DNA from: CAZFBA01 sp964517135
GTDB lineage: Bacteria > Cyanobacteriota > Vampirovibrionia > JBFMGH01
DNA length: 64,000 nt
NCBI GenBank assembly: GCA_964517135.1
Contig: CAZFBA010000009.1
Coordinates: 48,204 to 112,203 of the forward strand
Direction: 5' to 3'
The translations under genes were made by a program, and so were the position numbers. Positions 61,706-64,000 of this stretch are shown here, one piece after another. Below the pieces are notes generated by a model. It searched no databases, was not told the origin of the DNA, and saw nothing but the letters and a program-made list of their open reading frames with translations. Numbering within the stretch: the first letter of the stretch is position 1; every line of letters starts with the position of its first letter.

Positions 61706-62680
61706 TTATTCATCATTGCCAAAGTTTTTCTGAGATTCAATTCTCTGTAACAGGTCAAACCCCTGCTTTCTGGCTTTATAGTCACAGAAATACATTGTAA
61801 TACTGCTCATTGCAAAAGGCCACAGCAGAATAAGAGCCAGACTGAATGAAAAAACATCTGAAACGGTTTGATAGGTGTACGTTGATGGTAGCTTAACCAC
61901 GCTATTAATCAGCATCGAAATTAAAAATAGAAACATAAGCGAGATAAAATAAAAGTTTAAAAATAAAAACACAAAAAGGTTTGCAAACAAAAATACAAAT
62001 TGTAAATAATTAAGAAAGTTATGCTGGATTATTTTAAAGGCTATTACGATGGCATATTTTACCGGTATATCATCACAACTGACAGCTGCAATCTCTAAAA
62101 AACAGAATATCACCTGAAAAGATAGTACATATAAATATATATATATTGCAACCATAAAGCATAACATTAATAGAAGAGCTATAAAAACAAATGTTGTAGT
62201 ATTTTGAATATTCTGTTCAAGAACAGTGCCAGCAATATTAATGAGAAATGCTACAAGAACCAGCACTATTGTGTTTAATATAAGAAAAATTGTTAATTCA
62301 AACGTCACAAGCAGGGCAATTTTGATAATATTAGCAATATTTAACCTTACAAATTTAGTTAAATAAGTAGGTGTAACATTCTGGTCTGTGATGTAGTTAT
62401 AGAATATGCGTATATACCTGAAGCTTGCTGTCACAATGATACAGATAGCAAGAATAATTATCTCAGGATATTGAACAGCTTTAAATATTACTTGAAGAGG
62501 CAGGGGATAATATCTGTCATTCACCCATATAAAGATAATAGCAAATATTAAAACCGGCACAAAGAAATATCCAATAATGTTTAAGAATCGTCTTCTATAT
62601 AACTGCCAGGCTTTGCTGAGTATTTCGCCCGGGTTCATGGGCAAATAGTTTAATATTTCAAGTTTTTGAGTGTCAGACAT
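61706..62680 (-). CDS. Polytopic membrane protein, copy 1 (paralogue of next gene)
   Basis: The 324-aa product has about six to seven hydrophobic helices after a conserved amphipathic start (MNPGEILSKAWQLYRRRFLNIIGYF). That GEILxxAWxLYRxxF pattern is typical of glycerophosphodiester phosphodiesterase membrane-domain-like or DUF-type membrane proteins, but no enzyme domain is present. It overlaps the upstream paralogue by 8 bp, so the two are co-translated and probably form a hetero-oligomer. Function unknown. Confidence 0.75.
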   Translation of the reverse strand: MSDTQKLEILNYLPMNPGEILSKAWQLYRRRFLNIIGYFFVPVLIFAIIFIWVNDRYYPLPLQVIFKAVQYPEIIILAICIIVTASFRYIRIFYNYITDQNVTPTYLTKFVRLNIANIIKIALLVTFELTIFLILNTIVLVLVAFLINIAGTVLEQNIQNTTTFVFIALLLMLCFMVAIYIYLYVLSFQVIFCFLEIAAVSCDDIPVKYAIVIAFKIIQHNFLNYLQFVFLFANLFVFLFLNFYFISLMFLFLISMLINSVVKLPSTYTYQTVSDVFSFSLALILLWPFAMSSITMYFCDYKARKQGFDLLQRIESQKNFGNDE

Positions 62681-63656
62681 TTTTAAGATCCTTTTTTGCT
62701 GACCTTATGGATGTTAGAAGGTCTGTGCCTTCTGTTCTTACTTTATAGTTGTAATAATATAAAGTCAGGCTTGCTATAAGCAAAGGCCAGAGAAGCATGT
62801 TTACAATACTGCTCCAGATTACACTGATGATAATATATGCCAGAGGTATATCTGTGCCACTGTAGTATGTAAGCATGTATAAAATGAGAGATGTAGGTAT
62901 ATCAAAGAATATAACCAGTGCATACCATAGAATATACAGGCATACACCGAACAGACCCGATTTAATAATGTTATATTTAATTGTCCTGAAGCTTTTAACT
63001 ATTGTGTATCCGGCAGGCATTTCTTCTGTAGCCAGTGAGACAAGCTGAAAACCGCAAAACTGAAATTGATAGATTAATAACAGGATATACGGTAACGAAA
63101 TGAGAATAATAAGAATAACAATAAATATATAAACAAATATTTTAATAGATTCTATGCTAGCTGTAGTGCCTAAAACTGCTGCAACAGGTATTACAGCAAT
63201 GATATACAGTATAAATAGAAGAATAAAATCCAGAAATACAAAGGCAACTGTTTCAACACTTATAAGGCCACACAGTTTTAAAACGCTACTCAGTCGGGCT
63301 TTTGTATAGCTGTAAATACTTGAATAGTCGTATGCCTGATTGGTTAGCATTCCATAAAAGGCTCTTATCATAGCATAGTTAAAAACCAGTGATACAAAAA
63401 AAGCTCCCAGATATATCAAGAAGCCCAGAGGATAAGTACAAAACATTATGTCTACTATATTGACAGATGAGCTTTTTACGAAAGCCGAAGGCATGTTTAA
63501 AATAACCTTTGCTATCAGCAAAAAAAATGATGGCCAGATGGCATAAAAGATGATCAATTTAAAATTTAACCGGTAAAGGCGCCATCCCCGGCTTATAATA
63601 TCGCCTATGTTAAGTTCATAGTTAGATAGTTCAGGCCTGTTTTGTTTATCCATCAT
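62673..63656 (-). CDS. Polytopic membrane protein, copy 2
   Basis: The 327-aa product is the paralogue of the 61706-62680 protein: same amphipathic start (LNIGDIISRGWRLYRLNFKLIIFYAIWPSFF), same helix number and spacing, and a similar ending (LLWPLLIASLTLYYYNYKVRTEGTDLL against LLWPFAMSSITMYFCDYKARKQGFDLL). Transcribed first, then copy 1 through an 8-bp overlap. Membrane helices with Lys/Arg near the termini suggest cytoplasmic ends. No function can be assigned; a transport, lipid or assembly role is possible. Confidence 0.75.
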   Translation of the reverse strand: MMDKQNRPELSNYELNIGDIISRGWRLYRLNFKLIIFYAIWPSFFLLIAKVILNMPSAFVKSSSVNIVDIMFCTYPLGFLIYLGAFFVSLVFNYAMIRAFYGMLTNQAYDYSSIYSYTKARLSSVLKLCGLISVETVAFVFLDFILLFILYIIAVIPVAAVLGTTASIESIKIFVYIFIVILIILISLPYILLLIYQFQFCGFQLVSLATEEMPAGYTIVKSFRTIKYNIIKSGLFGVCLYILWYALVIFFDIPTSLILYMLTYYSGTDIPLAYIIISVIWSSIVNMLLWPLLIASLTLYYYNYKVRTEGTDLLTSIRSAKKDLKNV

Positions 63657-63890
63657 AATGAGAACAGTATATCACTGACGATAAATGAAAAAAAATATTT
63701 CCAGTTATCAGAGGATTAATAATTGAAATAGAGCGTTTATACTGGGGGAATAATCAAAAACATTAATAAAATCTAAAAAAAGCCTGTGATAAAAGCAATC
63801 TAACTGAATTATAGCGGTATAATACAATAAATTTAATGAAATTGCTTTTCAGGCAAAAGTCACACATAATTAAGAATATAACTAAAAAAT
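63657..63890. other. Non-coding gap upstream of the membrane-protein pair
   Basis: About 234 AT-rich bp containing the promoter region for the minus-strand pair; no clear motif, gene or structure seen. Confidence 0.35.
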
Positions 63891-64000
63891 GATCAGTACA
63901 TAATTAAAAATTTTTCGATTTTCAAACCCAGATCCCGCCCACCCTAAAGGAAGGTATGGGGTCTCACTCACAGGCTATGCCTGGTCGTTCAACCTATAAA
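63891..64000 (+). repeat. 240-bp dispersed repeat, copy 4 (core type B), truncated by window edge
   Basis: It begins GATCAGTACATAATTA, then TTTTTCGATTTTCAAA and the type-B core CCCAGATCCCGCCC, CCTAAAGGAAGGTATGGGGTCTC. The order GTTCAACCTATA follows near the edge. Same orientation as copies 1 and 2. The rest lies outside the window. Confidence 0.75.

Overview
The window comes from an AT-rich, diderm (Gram-negative type) bacterium. It carries a tripartite RND efflux operon with a TolC-like outer-membrane protein, two very large secreted filamentous-haemagglutinin-type beta-helix proteins, and many Sec signal peptides. Cytochrome c maturation is of System II (ResB/CcsA) type, and a multihaem octahaem/tetrahaem cytochrome pair points to respiration or detoxification of nitrogen oxides. 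No rRNA or tRNA gene, CRISPR array, integrase or transposase was seen, so the phylum cannot be fixed from this sequence alone. Gene order (mixed strands, small operons) looks chromosomal.

Layout. 0-6.3 kb (minus): a 2002-aa FHA-type exoprotein with an acidic linker and a partial M48-peptidase-like tail, translationally close to a CHASE2 protein cut by the window edge. 6.6-8.8 kb: a 240-bp dispersed repeat and thrS. 9.1-11.1 kb (minus): two tandem Flp-like long pilins with the same first ~83 residues and different C-terminal domains. 11.3-13.6 kb: small ORFs and gltX. 13.7-17.1 kb: octahaem HAO-like cytochrome, NapC/NrfH-type tetrahaem quinol dehydrogenase, ResB and CcsA in one operon. 17.5-19.7 kb: a PhnD-like binding protein converging on a family-1 glycosyltransferase. 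20.1-23.7 kb: an arylsulfotransferase-like propeller, two small membrane proteins and a PAPS-type sulfotransferase. 23.9-25.9 kb: a degenerate trypsin-like exported protein and an exported GyrI-like protein. 26.2-32.2 kb: MFP-RND-OMP efflux operon. 32.2-35.6 kb (minus): an ACT-like regulator, a PEGKH-repeat protein, and two paralogous GT2 glycosyltransferases.

35.6-36.5 kb is a long non-coding leader before a giant 3913-aa Tyr/Gly/Asp/Ser-rich beta-helix exoprotein (36.5-48.3 kb) that ends at a clear terminator. 48.6-52.3 kb: a PHP phosphoesterase, an M23 peptidase with a textbook promoter, and a third Flp-like long pilin. 52.5-59.9 kb: PadR regulator, second 240-bp repeat, cytoplasmic TPR protein, a secreted protein of four nearly identical 90-aa PAN-like modules, a flavodoxin-fold oxidoreductase, third repeat, exported TPR protein and a small partner. 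60.1-63.7 kb: a 46-aa membrane peptide, a solitary HicB-like protein, a ROK sugar kinase and two paralogous polytopic membrane proteins; a fourth repeat copy runs off the right edge.

Themes: much of the coding capacity is devoted to the cell surface (adhesins, pilins, PAN modules, sulfation and glycosylation, M23, efflux). The observations most worth following are the FHA-M48 fusion, the long Flp pilins that share a head but not a tail, the HAO-NapC-ResBC operon, the four-gene sulfotransfer cluster, the giant repeat adhesin, and the 240-bp terminal-inverted-repeat family with exchangeable cores.
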